From Notamacropus eugenii (Eukaryota > Chordata > Mammalia > Diprotodontia > Macropodidae), in assembly GCF_028372415.1 (NCBI RefSeq), contig NC_092872.1, positions 516,584,224 through 516,648,223 of the forward strand: a stretch of DNA of 64,000 bases. The letters are read 5' to 3'. The notes below the pieces were generated by a model. It was not told where the DNA came from and ran no database searches. It saw nothing but the letters and a program-made list of their open reading frames with translations. The position numbers and the translations under genes were made by a program. This document shows positions 53,861 to 64,000 of this stretch, one piece after another (the stretch's first letter is position 1; each line of letters opens with the position of its first letter).

Positions 53861-54240
53861 CTATCTGCCAGTAGAGATGCAAGCTTTGGAGGAGACACAA
53901 CCCCTACCTTCATAATGCTTCCAGCCTAGTGGTGGAGGACACACATGTATAAATAGTAGTGGAACATACAGTAACATACAAGAAGAGAGGGGAACAAAGA
54001 AATCTGAGAAATGAAGGTCTCATGGTGGAGTCTAAAACGCTGGCAGAGAGGTTTGAGGGAAAGGAGCATATCCACATGGGCCAGGGCTTTCCTTTCCCTC
54101 TGCCTCAGTTTCTCTCTAAAATTCGAGGGGCTGTACCAGACAGCCCCTTCTGAGTCCTTTCCAGCTCTAATATTCTGTGATCTATAATCTATCTGCCAAC
54201 AAGTGTTCATTAAGTGCCTACTGTGTGCGGCAATTCATCA
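53861..54240. mobile_element. L2 and MIR fragments
   Basis: 53870-53960 antisense L2-like (cccctaccttcataatgctt); 54085-54185 sense MIR (ctgcctcagtttctctctaa, ctaatattctgtgatctata); 54195-54240 antisense L2 end (gtgttcattaagtgcctact). Confidence 0.6.
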
Positions 54241-54640
54241 ACCACCCACATACTGTAATTCTCACCTCTGTTGAAGTCTAATGTTCCACAGATCCCTTTC
54301 AGCCCTAAACAGTATCTGCTCACTACTGCTAGTTGTCATTTAGTGTGTATGAGTATTCATCTGAAGCAAATTCATTGGAAAGGCATCGGGTCATGCTCAT
54401 CTCCTAAACAGTTTAGTTGATGCTAGGTAGCGGGGGAAAGCTATTGAAAAAGTCCTGAAAGAGATAGAAAAAGAATCCTTGTTGTCCCATATTAGTCACA
54501 ACCCTAGTCATGGGGTCATAGGATTTAGCGCTGGAAAGAGACAGTAGAAATTATTTAGTCTTTTCCTCTCTCCTCATACTGCGCCCCCCAACCCTCCCAC
54601 CCCCACCACACACACACCTTATAATAGAAGTCTCTAAAAT
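54241..54640. other. Unassigned sequence
   Basis: Contains a MIR tail word (catactgcgcccccc after tatttagtcttttcctc) and a short (CA)n near 54608; otherwise nothing. Confidence 0.4.
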
Positions 54641-54649
54641 CCACAGGAG

Positions 54650-54860
54650 GAAAGAGATTTACCTTAGGTTTGACAAGTAGGATCATAGAATCATAGATTA
54701 AGAGCTAGAAGGGGCCCAGCCCCTCACTTTACAGATGAGGAAATCGAGACCCAGAGAGTATAAGTGACTTGCCCAAGGCAACACAGGATTAAGTAGTCTT
54801 ACCAATATTCCATTTATCAAACTCTAAATCCAACGCTCTTTCTATTATACCTGTTACTTC
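54650..54860 (-). mobile_element. MIR
   Basis: gaatcatagattaagagctag, ctttacagatgaggaaatcg, cccaaggcaacacaggatta. Confidence 0.8.
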
Positions 54861-54894
54861 TCTATCACCCCTAAATAGGAAGAGAGCATAGTGA

Positions 54895-55165
54895 GACCTG
54901 GAGGTGGCTAGGTGGCGCCATAGTGCACAGAGTGCCAGACCTGGAGTCAGGAAGACTCATTTTCCTGAGTTCAAATCTGAACTCAGGCACTTAGTAGCTG
55001 TGTGACCCTGGGCAAGTCAATTAACCCTGTTTGCCTCAGTTTCCTCCTCTGTAAATTGAACTGAAGGAGGAAATGGTAAAACTACTCCGGTATCTTTGCC
55101 AAGACAACCCTAAATGGGGTCACAAAGAGTCGTACACAATTGGAAAAAAAATGAACAATAGTGAA
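54895..55165 (+). mobile_element. MAR1/SINE1
   Basis: ggctaggtggcgccatagtgc, gtgtgaccctgggcaagtca, agtttcctcctctgtaaattg, end gagtcgtacacaattgg. Confidence 0.9.
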
Positions 55166-55329
55166 TCTTCACCCTTGTATCTCCAAAGGCAACTGGCATA
55201 ACATGTGGTGGGTGCTCGGGATTATTTATTCGGTGATTTTTATTCTGCCGAAGTGTAACAGCTTGAATTGTGAACTCTCAGGAAGAGAGTCCTAGAAGGA
55301 TGAGAGGGGAAGGAAAGAGGTACCCTCAG

Positions 55330-55610
55330 AGCTAGCTAACAGATAAAAGAAGTCACATTTGTTTAGTGCTTTGTGTTTTGCAAAGTGCTTTCTAAATGGG
55401 AGTGCAGCATAGCCTGATGCAGTGGGGGCCTGGCCTGGAAGCAGCTGGAGGTGAGCAGAGATGGAGCCCAGCTGTGCAGTTAGTCTGATTCACCTCCTTT
55501 CCGCCACCAGAATTGAGAAACAGCTGGGGCAAGTCACTGGACCCATCTCGGTTCTGGGGGTAGAAGAGGGACTCTTAACTAGCTCCCAGGCCTCAGGGGC
55601 CTTTGTTCCC
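55330..55610. mobile_element. THER1 fragment and diverged MIR
   Basis: 55345-55398 tagtgctttgtgttttgcaaag; 55400-55600 gcctggcctggaagcagctgg, ggggcaagtcactggaccca. Confidence 0.55.
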
Positions 55611-55719
55611 TAGTGAAGGAAAAGGATCAACTCATAGTCAGAGGCTTATACACAAATATTGCTCCTGTAATAACCTCCTAACTGGTATTCTTGCTTCCGG
55701 AGATTTCCTGTTCAGGTTG

Positions 55720-56100
55720 AACTTGGACTCCATGAGTTCTGGAATCCCTACCAACTCAATCCTGTAATCCTGTAAATGTTAGACCTAGAGAGGACCTTTG
55801 AGCAGAGAACATAGCATGTCAGAGCTGGGAGGGACCTTAAAACAAAGAGTATCAGAGCTAGAGGGAATCCTAGAATATGGAAATGTCAGAACTGGAAGGA
55901 TCATAGATCATAGGTGTTTAAAACTGGAAAGACCCTTGGAACATATAATATAAAATATCAGAACTAGAAAGGATCTTAGAAAACATTTTGGCGAAGCCAC
56001 TCAATTTATATGGGGAAAATCAAGGTTCATAGAGAGGAGAGTGACTTGCTTAAGATAACAAAGCAAATGGCAGATGGGATTTAAACGGTTCATTTCTCTT
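55720..56100. repeat. Tandem MIR-derived units (about six) plus MIR body
   Basis: Units near 55775, 55815, 55850, 55885, 55920 and 55955 (catgtcagagctgggaggg, atcagagctagagggaatcc, atgtcagaactggaaggat). The body then continues gaagccactcaatttatatgg. Confidence 0.8.
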
Positions 56101-56259
56101 TTTGGTGGTCCCATAGCTTTCGTTCAACTTTGGGCTGGAGAAACCCAACTTACCTCCCAATCCAGGTAGCCCACAGACCCATCCAAACTTGCCAAAGAAA
56201 ACCAATACAGTATGCTACGCCCTTAAAGTTAGAGATTGAAAAATGAGACAAAACTAACT

Positions 56260-56465
56260 CATTTCTCTAGTACTTTAGAATTTGCAGAGCATTTTCTTCA
56301 TAACAACTTGGAGGAAGTTAGGATACACTTTATTCCCATTTTATAGATGAAGAAACTGAGGTCAGAAAAAGGAGGGGACTTGCTCATGGTCACATACATA
56401 GTAAGTGTTGGAATCAGGAAATGAACCCAGGTCTCCTGACTCCATGTCAAGTGCTCTCTTACCCC
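56260..56465 (-). mobile_element. THER1/MIR
   Basis: tactttagaatttgcagagc, ttttatagatgaagaaactg, tcaagtgctctcttacccca. Confidence 0.8.
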
Positions 56466-57030
56466 ACCAGGCTGTTATCTCCCCCGAGGACCAACTCTGG
56501 GGCCTTGGAGACCCAAACTGCAGCAGTGAGGTGAGCCTCAGTGTCCTGTTTATGTTTTGCGGTCTTGTGAGTAACAGAGTGGAAAAAAACAAGAATGAAG
56601 AGATAACAATTACAATGAAATGAAGTCAAATAAGCTAGTGACTCATTTCTGCAGCAATAAAAACAAAACAGAAACAGGCTGATTTGGGCAGCAGAGAAGG
56701 CAATGAATGAAAAAGGGAAGAATCCGAGGCTGGGGGTTTTTATTATGTAAATAGGTTTAAGCGTGAGTAGGTGATGGAAGGGAACTGGGTCCTGGTGAGA
56801 GGGCCGAGGGTGCCAGCACTCCGCAGGCCCCTGGAGAGCCCTGAGAATTGCAAAGTAATGGTCGTGCCCAGCTTGTGTGTCTAGTTCTTGGAGGAGCATA
56901 TCCTCAGGGTGGGGTGAGTCTGTCCCAGCCCAAATCAGCATAGGCCTCAGCTGGTCCGTGGTCTAGTCAATCAGCGGCATTTTCATGGAAAAGCCCAGCA
57001 GGTGGTCAGGCTGTGTCTCTGTCTCATTCA
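56466..57030. promoter_or_regulatory. Unique block, candidate conserved element
   Basis: 56640-57010 has gctgatttgggcagcagaga, gggtttttattatgtaaatagg, gaattgcaaagtaatggtcg and caatcagcggcattttcatgg. No repeat recognised. A 160-codon minus frame (56459-56941) crosses it but has no domain and ends in the THER1. Confidence 0.4.
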
Positions 57031-57034
57031 GAGC

Positions 57035-57240
57035 CTGGTGTGATGGAAACAGCACCAGACATGGGTTCATATGCTGGTATTGACTCTAACTAACTATCCA
57101 TGTAACCTTGGAGAAGTCAATTCCCCCATCCCTGCTTTAGTTTCTCCATCTGTAAAATAGACATCTTTGCACTTTCTACCTCAGAGGGTCATTGCAGGGG
57201 AAGCACTTTGTAAATCTTAATACATCATTATTTCCCTGTC
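57035..57240 (+). mobile_element. THER1/MIR
   Basis: gcctggtgtgatggaaacag, tttctccatctgtaaaatag, gaagcactttgtaaatctta. Confidence 0.8.
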
Positions 57241-57329
57241 CTTCAAACCCTAGGCCCAAACTAAAGTGACATTAGGATTTGTCCTAGAACTGCCTAGTGG
57301 TAAGGGAATAGAGAAGAAAATAGAGTTGG

Positions 57330-57590
57330 CTACAATTTAGAAGGAGGCCTGACTCCTGATTCTTTTTGCCATCTAGCTGTGTGAGGTCATTTAGCATCTC
57401 TAGGCCTCAGAGTCCCCATCAGCAAAATGGATAGAATGTTACATCTGTTTTAAGTTCCAGTAAGAAATTCAACAAGATGGTATCTGAGAAACAGATCCTT
57501 TCCCCTCTCTGAGCCCTTGGAAAATGAGGGGGTGTGGACAAGATGTTCTCCAAGGTCCTTCCATTTCTAGAGCCTATGAGCTTATGAAGT
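57330..57590 (+). mobile_element. MIR copies
   Basis: agctgtgtgaggtcatttagc, cagagtccccatcagcaaaa; tail ggtccttccatttctagagcc. Confidence 0.7.
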
Positions 57591-57807
57591 CAACTGACCA
57601 TGGCCTTCCCTTGGATGACAAGGAGCTGGCCTTGGGAAGCATATGATTCAAACGGAGGAACTGGCATTGGGGCAGAGGAACAGAGATAGGGAGAGAGAAA
57701 AAGAAGGAGTGGGGACAGTAAAACTAGAAGAGGGGTGTGTACATACGTGTGTATATGTATGTGAGTGTGACAGAGTGGTCTGAGTCTGGGCTCTGTGTAT
57801 GTGTGTG

Positions 57808-58016
57808 TAAGAGAGAGAGAGAAAGAGAAAGGGAGAAGGAGTGAGAGAAAGAAAAAATGTGAACAAGAGAGGAACAAAGAAAAAGAAAAAATGAGAAAGG
57901 GAGAGAGAGAGAATGAAAGAGGGAGAGAGATTGAGAAAGAGGAAGAGAGGAAAAGAGAAGGAAGGAAAAAGAAACATAGAAAGAGGAAGAGGGAAAGAAT
58001 GAGAGAAAAAAAGAGA
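57808..58016 (+). repeat. Polypurine tract, about 210 bp
   Basis: Almost pure A/G on the plus strand (gagagaaagagaaagggag and similar). The 143-147-codon frames over it are compositional. Confidence 0.95.
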
Positions 58017-58119
58017 CTTTTGTGTATATACATATCAGAGGATTCTGGAGTGTTGTGTCTGGGCTACATGTACTATAAAGGTATATATCAGCAGGACACG
58101 TGTGCACACCAGAGTGATG

Positions 58120-58920
58120 TAGCATTACCATGCCTCCATTCATCCAACTTTGTAATCTCCCAGTCATCCATCATCATTCCTCCTTCCTCATCCCCCATAG
58201 CCAATCAGTTGCTAAGTCTTAATTGATGCTGCCTTCATAATGTTCACATGTCTCCTCTCTGCTCTGATGGCTTCGTAAGAAGCCTCCTACCTGGTCTCTT
58301 TGCTTCCAGTTTTACTTTTCTCCAATCTATGTTCCATACCACTACCAAAAGAATCTTCCTAAAGCACGTGTCTGATTATGTCATATCCCAACCCAACATC
58401 TACCAAAAACAAAACAAACCTTCAATGGCTCCCTAATGCCTCCAGGAGAGATTTAAGGCCTCCACCATCTGGTTTTCACTTACCATTCCAGCCTTATTTC
58501 ATATGACAAAATGTTCAAGTAAAACTGACTAACAGTTCCCTATCTTTCACTTTTGTGCATCCACACTGAGTAAGACATCTCTTAGGCCTGGAAAATAGTC
58601 TAGCTTCATTTTGCTTTCTCAGAATCCTTTTGTTCCTTCAGGACTCAATTCAGATGCCCCCTCCTCCAGGAAGCTTTCCCTGATTTCAGTCCCTCCTCCC
58701 CTTTCAGTTGCTAGTGCCCTTTTCTTCCATTTTCCGTATACTGTACTTACTGGGAGTACTTGTTGTATCCTTCCAGGAGACTGTAAACTCTTTGAGGATA
58801 AAGCCTTTTGTCTACAGTTCACAGAGAGATTGAAATCTCTTGACAACCACAAGGCACACATCATGCCCAGTGCATTGTACGTAGTAGATACTTAATAAAT
58901 GTTTGCTGAATGGAAATAAA
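58120..58920 (+). mobile_element. L2 3' end, about 800 bp
   Basis: ctcccagtcatccatcatcat, gagatttaaggcctccacca, aggactcaattcagatgccc, tccaggaagctttccctgat, agactgtaaactctttgagga, acttaataaatgtttgctga. A 27-bp word within it (58840-58866) recurs at 59677. Confidence 0.85.
58840..58866 (+). repeat. 27-bp exact repeat, copy 1
   Basis: Begins ttgacaaccacaagg and ends cacatcatgc. It replaces the usual 'cccagcgcctagcac' part of the L2 terminus. Copy 2 is at 59677-59703. Confidence 0.95.
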
Positions 58921-59147
58921 TGTGGTGATGGTGGGAATGTCTTGAGGTTATATTTATGTGTTAAGTATCCTGTTAGGACTGACTACATCAAGGTGGTGTG
59001 GTGTGATGTATGTGTGTGTGTGCACATTGTGGTGCCTGCGTCACAGTGGTGAGGGAAATCAGGACCTTGCCCATCAAGGCTCTGAGTGTATCAGGGCCTT
59101 GTGTACTAAGGGTCAGGGCTATGTGGGTCAGAGCTGTGGGTGTGAGG

Positions 59148-59148
<1 letters not shown>

Positions 59149-59199
<51 letters not shown>
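59149..59199. repeat. (GT)n microsatellite
   Basis: About 25 uninterrupted units. Confidence 0.95.
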
Positions 59200-59202
<3 letters not shown>

Positions 59203-59640
59203 CAAGCACGCAGGCTGGCTGTGGGTATCAGAACTGTGGGTGTGAGGATTGTGTAATAGTGAGCCCAGAAGTGGCTCCCCAGCCACAAAGGAGGTTGGTC
59301 TTTGAGGTGGGCCGGCAGGCAGGCAGGCAGGCCGGCAGAGAGGCCTGCAGTGAGGGAAGGGAGGCACATAGGCCGCTGGAGCTTGATCAGCTCAGGGAGC
59401 AGGCTGCCAGTTGCATAAGCAAAGCCTTGGAAAAATCACATGGGGTGTCAGTCCTTTCCTGCCACCACCACCACCCCCAACTCCCTCACTCTTCATAGTG
59501 GCAGCTTTTTAAAAGAGCCTTGACTACCCCAGCCCCACCCCCTCTGAATAATCTCAAATTTAGTCTTCTTTCCCAACAGGCCTTGAAGAGCCTTTTTCTC
59601 AGGGCCCTTTGAATGGGGAGGTGGGGAGGGATAATGGGTC
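59200..59640. other. Unassigned sequence with (GGCA)n
   Basis: 59310-59338 holds a GGCA/GCCG run. Beyond it ccagttgcataagcaaagcc and tgccaccaccaccaccccca are seen; no family or exon. Confidence 0.45.
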
Positions 59641-59676
59641 AGGGCTGTCACTGTCACAAGGTTGTTGTTGCAGTCT

Positions 59677-59703
59677 TTGACAACCACAAGGCACACATCA
59701 TGC
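59677..59703 (+). repeat. 27-bp exact repeat, copy 2
   Basis: Identical to 58840-58866; the following base differs (T for C), then cagtg matches again. Confidence 0.95.
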
Positions 59704-59804
59704 TCAGTGAGATAAGAGGCAAAGGCCCAGAGCTCAGGGCCATAAGGAAGGGAGATAAAAGGGTCTCAGACTAAGGCTATTCCTAGTGAGGCAGCATAAC
59801 AAGA

Positions 59805-60085
59805 GAATTTTTTTTTCTTACCTAGCCTTAATCACTGAACGGGTGTTGCCTCAGTCAAACCGAGATCTGGGAAAGACCTTAGATTAAAAAAGTCAAGGTC
59901 CCTAGCTGCATCAGGGCTGTCTCCAGTCCTCCTGATCTATATCTCACCATTGAACCCAGATGACTCTGGAGGAGAAAGTGAGGCTGATGTCTTTGCACAG
60001 CCCTGCCTCACTTAAATCCAATTCACTTGCAAATCATGGTCCTCTTGGAGAATGGAGGACAACCGCAACAACGTAACAAGAAGCA
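59805..60085 (+). mobile_element. RTE-derived SINE (RTESINE1-like), full length
   Basis: Head cttacctagccttaatcact, ctcagtcaaaccgagatctg, atgactctggaggagaaag, ttaaatccaattcacttgc, and the RTE-type end gtcctcttggagaatggagg acaaccgcaacaac. Confidence 0.85.
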
Positions 60086-60109
60086 AAATGCACACTAGAG
60101 GCACCTTCA

Positions 60110-60390
60110 GTGAAGCTGAAGAGAGGAGACCTGGGTTCAAATGTTCTTCCATTCTGGGCCTCAGTTGCCTCATCTGTAAAACAATGGGGGTGAATTAGAA
60201 AGGCTCTAAGATTTCTTCAAATTGTGGAGCCTGGAATGACATTTTACCTTTCTATAAACTCTTTAAAGTATAAAGAATGCTTTCTTCAAAATAGCCATGG
60301 AAAATAGTTATTATCACTCCCTTCTTACAGGGGCAGAAACTGAGGCTATGATAGGGAAAACAATTTGCCTGAGGTCATACAGATAGTTAG
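60110..60390. mobile_element. MIR (sense) then THER1/MIR (antisense)
   Basis: 60115-60235 cctcagttgcctcatctgta; 60245-60390 ctttaaagtataaagaatgc, gggcagaaactgaggctatg. Confidence 0.7.
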
Positions 60391-60394
60391 AATC

Positions 60395-61075
60395 AACAAG
60401 TCAAGTCAATAAGCATTTATTAAGCATGCACTGTGTACCAGGCACAATGCTAAGCCAAGGTCTACAAAGAAAGGCAAAGACAGGGATCTTGTTCTCAAGG
60501 AGCTCAAAACTGAATGGGAAAGACCCATGCATACAACTAAATGCAAACAAGATATAGACAGCATAAATAGGAGATAACAACAGAGGGAAGGCACCAGCGT
60601 AAAGGGGGATTAAAAGAGGCTTCTTGTAGAAGGTGGGATTTTAGCTGAAACTGGAGGTAGGCAGGTAGGTAGAAATAAGGAGGTAGAGCATTCCACATGT
60701 GAGGAACTGCCTACAGAAATGTAGGGAGCTGGGAACTGGAGTTGAGAAACAGCACCAAGCCAGTGTCACTGGATCAAAGAGGGGAGTAAGGTGTAAGAAG
60801 ACTGGAAAGGTAGGAAGGGGACAGATTGTGAAAAGCCAAATAGAGAGGCAGGTACAGTGGATAGAGTGCTGACCTGGAGTCAGGGTGACCTGAGTTCAAA
60901 TCCAGCCTCAGACACTTACTAGTTGTGTGACCCTGGGTAAGTCATTTAACCCTGGCTACCTCAAAAAAAAAAAAAAGGCTAATATATTTTATTCTAGAGG
61001 GAGCTGGAATTGAATGAGGGTGACATCGTCAGATGGTACTCAGGTCTCTTTTTACCACCAGGCATCTCTGTCTTT
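60395..61075 (-). mobile_element. L2, antisense, split by a SINE
   Basis: aataagcatttattaagcatg, gtaccaggcacaatgctaag, tgttctcaaggagctcaaaac, ggcttcttgtagaaggtggg, gtcactggatcaaagagggg, aaggtaggaaggggacagat. After the SINE it resumes with attttattctagagggagc and gaatgagggtgacatcgtcag. Confidence 0.85.
60845..60978 (+). mobile_element. Short MAR1/SINE1 with poly(A)
   Basis: tgctgacctggagtcagggt, tgagttcaaatccagcctca, gtgtgaccctgggtaagtca, then directly tacctc and a 14-base A run. It lacks the long 3' half of the other copies and looks like a younger, truncated subfamily. Confidence 0.9.
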
Positions 61076-61264
61076 AAAGCTAAGAAGCAGCTTTGCATCC
61101 TTTCCTGTAGTTAACATATGGGGAAATGAGGATGGAAAAATGCAGGGAGATTAGAGCCTATTCACTCAGACAACCCTTTCCCCTGGTATACCTGCCTGTA
61201 GTCACATTTACTGGGGGAGAGACTATTAAGCCTGCCTTGGCCCTCCAAGCCCACTCTGAACAAA

Positions 61265-61520
61265 ACAAACCTACTTGGTAGAATCTCAGGGTTAGAAGAG
61301 ACCTCCCTTAGTCTAGTTTCCTTCTCCAATTCAGTATTGCCCTGGGAGGCTAGATGTTTCTTTTTGATTCTACAAATTGTTTTTGAATATCAGATCTGGA
61401 AGGGCCTATAGTACAGAGAATGTCAGAGTGGAGAGGGACCTTAGGCTATGGAATGGGTAATGTCAGAGCCAGAAGGACCTTTTAGAATGTAGAATGTAGG
61501 ATATTTGAGCAGAGAGTGGC
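61265..61520 (-). repeat. MIR with tandem tail units
   Basis: agaatctcagggttagaaga near 61280 and units near 61390, 61420, 61455 and 61490 (atcagatctggaagggccta, aatgtcagagtggagaggga). Confidence 0.75.
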
Positions 61521-62470
61521 TTATGTAGCCTATATCAGCTCTAGAGGTCCTTATCCCAACTCCTACCTGCACTGATAAATCAGTCAGATCCCAGAGGACT
61601 GGCTATAACTTCTGTGTAACATTCTAAGGATACCATAAGGGGTTATGGGGTTTTTCTTGTAACACTACTGACTTTAACCCCCACTCTAGTGTTTTCATCC
61701 AATATCAGTCACCAATTATAGTTAGCATCTCTCTAATATCATTGATTAACTCAGTGAGTAATATTCCAGTATCGTTTAACCAATTGACATTAATTAGATT
61801 TACAGAGACAAAAGATACAGCAAGAACAGAAGTTATAAACTATTTATCCCAGCACCCAAAGGCGTGCTGTCCTCCAGGGACACTGGGCTTAAAGCAGTTT
61901 CTATAAAACACTTGCCCTATCAAGTTTACATCTAAATGTGGCAGACATAGCATCTCAGGGTTATAGGTTGCAGGCCTGGGACAAGCAGGTCATTTCTCAA
62001 GACTCTTCTGCCAGCAAACTCCAATGTGGTCTGTGCTTCCTGAACTTCTGGCAGCTCACTCCTCTGACCTTTCAAAGCTTACATAGGGTTGTAGACATCT
62101 TCAATAATCAGTCACCTAAGAACAAGAAAGGAAATCACCACAGAGCTAGAAAACCAGATGGCTTCATGACACCTCTAGGTAAGAGAGGGTTGCTGGCCCA
62201 GCCTCCATCCTGAGGCCTCTAGAGATTTCTCCTTCTCACTCACTTGACCAGAGAGAGGTCAATCAGCAGTCAATCAAAAGTCTTTTTTCTTCACATAGTG
62301 AGTGGACAGAAAACCATAATGGAATACTGTTTGCATACTTCAAAGTAGACAGCAGGGCCCTCCATGCTGCATACACTAAAGCAGCCTCAGCAAACATCTA
62401 CATGCTTCTGGGACTGGGATCTCATTGTCCCCTTGTTATACCTAGAACATAGGCCATATATGTGATAAAC
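61521..62470. other. Unassigned 950-bp segment
   Basis: No SINE, L2, L3 or hAT feature recognised. It includes ttatagttagcatctctctaa, tatcccagcacccaaaggcg and a 91-codon frame (61938-62213) without domain. It might be an old LTR-type or L1 remnant, but I see neither long terminal repeats nor a polyprotein match. Confidence 0.35.
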
Positions 62471-62474
62471 CTTA

Positions 62475-62740
62475 CACCAGTGGGAATGAAATGTCAGAGC
62501 TAGAAAGGAACTAAAATATAGAGTATTGGAGATGGGAGATAGAACACCGAATGTCATATTTGAGAGGGGCCTTAGAATATATAATATAGAATGTCAGATT
62601 CAGGAAAGACCTTGGAATATATAATGCAAAATGTTAGGACTGGGAAGGACTTTAGAATATAGAGTATCAGAGCCGGGAGGAACCTTAGAACATATAATTT
62701 AGAATGTCAGAGTTTGGAGAAACCTTAGGGAGCATCTATC
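62475..62740 (-). repeat. Tandem MIR-derived units (about eight)
   Basis: Units near 62488, 62520, 62548, 62583, 62610, 62640, 62665 and 62700, e.g. aatgtcagagctagaaagg, gtatcagagccgggaggaac. Confidence 0.8.
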
Positions 62741-62754
62741 AGACTGAATTCAGT

Positions 62755-62935
62755 GGGATTCAGGATCAGCCATTAAAGTAACATTACCATCTTTTTTTTC
62801 AATCACCTTCCATGTGTCTGGCCTTAAAATTATAAAAGAAGACTGTCTGGGTCCTGGCCTAAAGAAGTTAATAGTGAAGATGAGGAGATAGGCTACACTT
62901 GCAGGAAATAACAATACCAGACAATATATCATTAA
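62755..62935 (-). mobile_element. L2 fragment
   Basis: gaagactgtctgggtcctgg, aaagaagttaatagtgaaga, diverged. Confidence 0.45.
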
Positions 62936-63234
62936 GTTAATTGTATTCTCTTCCTGTTTGCCAAAACTTCCTAAATCTCTTCTTGCCCCCTACACAACTA
63001 TGCTAAAAAGCCACCAAGAGCAGGACCCCATGTCAGCTAAGTACAAAAACACTAGGCGAAAAGCTAAATGCACATAGACCCTGAACCAAAGGCTTTTTCC
63101 TTTGTCTGACTTCTTTTAAACTCTGCCTGATTTCCTGAAGGTCCTGGGTATCTGATACTAGCCTATTCTGTTCACTCTCTTGAATGGGATGGCAATGACC
63201 CCATTCTCTAAACATTATTCAAGGATTCCTTCAA
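62936..63234. other. Unassigned sequence
   Basis: No family recognised. Confidence 0.4.
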
Positions 63235-64000
63235 GTGTCAGACAATCAGCTATTTATTATGTTCATCCTGTAGAGGAGAAAGCCTAGGTCCCTGTCCATA
63301 GGGAGCTTAAAGTCTGGTTGGAGAGGCAAGGCTCAGGATACATGTACCTTGATTCTCCAATGTATTAGTGATCTTATTGAGGTCAGTACTCCCTCCAAAG
63401 ATGTAAATGGAAAGTTGTTCTAGCCTTCTTGTCCTAGTTGTAACTACCATCCATGAAGCTCACACATTGGGATCCTCTCACCTTCTAGGGACTTTCCTGT
63501 AGATGTCTTGACACTGGTTGGGCCAATAGGAACTGTCCATCGGTCATCCCTCACTGTTTCCACCCCCTTTTCCGGTCATATACTTCTCAGATGATGTCCT
63601 TTATACCACTTATCTTATGCAATTCTTCATGAACAAAGTGCTACAGCAAAAAGTGCATCATAAGTCTAATGTCTTAAAGTGCTAAACTGAGTATGGACAA
63701 TGAAACTGGAAAAGCCCAGAGGAGAGAGCTGTAGGCTGGGATGGTCAATGAATGCTTCTTGGAGAAAGTGGGATTTGGGCTGGGACTTGATGGTCAGGTA
63801 ACATTGAAATCAGTAGAGAAGAGGACATTCCAAGGCATTCCAGGAATTCAGAACCCTAGAATTACAAATGAACCTGGCATGTCCATAGACCAGTTAAGAG
63901 GCCAGCCTTGTTTTGTTCTCATTTATGGATAAGGATAAGGTTGGAGAAATAGGATAGCACTGGGCTATAAAGGACCTTGAAGGACAAACCAAGGAGTTTC
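63235..64000 (-). mobile_element. L2, antisense, continues past the window
   Basis: cagctatttattatgttcatc, taggtccctgtccatagggag, cttaaagtctggttggagagg. From 63720: aatgcttcttggagaaagtgg, gggctgggacttgatggtcag, aaaggaccttgaaggacaaac caaggagtt. Confidence 0.75.

Noticed and set aside
56459..56941. 160-codon minus-strand frame
   Set aside because: It runs through unique DNA into a THER1 element and shows no recognisable domain.
57590..58226. Several 109-147-codon frames on both strands
   Set aside because: Produced by the polypurine tract; Lys/Glu/Arg on one strand and Ser/Leu/Phe on the other, no domain.
61521..62470. Endogenous retrovirus or LTR element
   Set aside because: No paired long terminal repeats, primer-binding site or polyprotein remnant could be seen here or elsewhere in the window.

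Overview
This window is non-coding DNA from a marsupial genome, either an American opossum or an Australian marsupial; the sequence alone does not say which. The evidence is the repeat content. There are about nine copies of a tRNA-headed SINE of the marsupial MAR1/SINE1 type, which ends in a recognisable gagctggagaaggaaatgg / caactgaacaac tail. RTE-mobilised SINEs and an RTE LINE are also present, together with a very dense layer of old MIR/THER1 SINEs, L2 LINEs and L3/CR1 LINEs and several hAT-type DNA elements. I found no protein-coding gene, tRNA, rRNA or viral element that I can support. The open reading frames present are short, or lie in simple repeats, or are decayed pieces of L2 and RTE reverse transcriptase.

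Layout. Positions 1-13 kb are L2, MIR and SINE copies with one GC-richer unique block near 4.9-5.1 kb (an AP-1/MARE-like site next to a G-quadruplex motif). From 13 to 19.6 kb MIR copies are stacked, with a hAT element inserted in one of them, three further hAT-like pieces and a 148-bp tandem duplication. From 19.9 to 27.5 kb unique, regulatory-looking blocks alternate with L2; this part also holds a 435-bp polypyrimidine tract and a second hAT insertion in a MIR. Positions 27.5-29.2 kb hold the longest mobile element, a 1.7-kb L3/CR1 copy. From 29.7 to 33.8 kb there is an array of short MIR-derived units, an RTE LINE and two antisense L2 copies with CA and GAA microsatellites. From 34 to 43 kb there are unique blocks with GATA, AP-1, RUNX-like and homeodomain-like motifs, and a hAT element holding a large tetranucleotide repeat. 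From 43 to 49.8 kb SINEs dominate.

Positions 49.85-50.79 kb form the only CpG island. It is the best candidate for a promoter, and a consensus-like splice donor on the minus strand lies inside it. From 50.8 to 64 kb L2, L3, MIR and SINE copies resume, with more unique blocks near 53.7 and 56.8 kb.

How it fits together: this looks like an intergenic or large intronic region around one CpG-island promoter, with several unique islands that could be enhancers, set in old transposon debris. The most informative structural signals are four hAT insertions that all have 8-bp target duplications with TA at the centre (three at the same position of a MIR-like SINE), repeated tandem expansion of a ~30-bp MIR/L3-type 3' unit at nine places, and several exact or diverged local duplications. 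Calls of conserved or regulatory function are inference; cross-species alignment would decide them.
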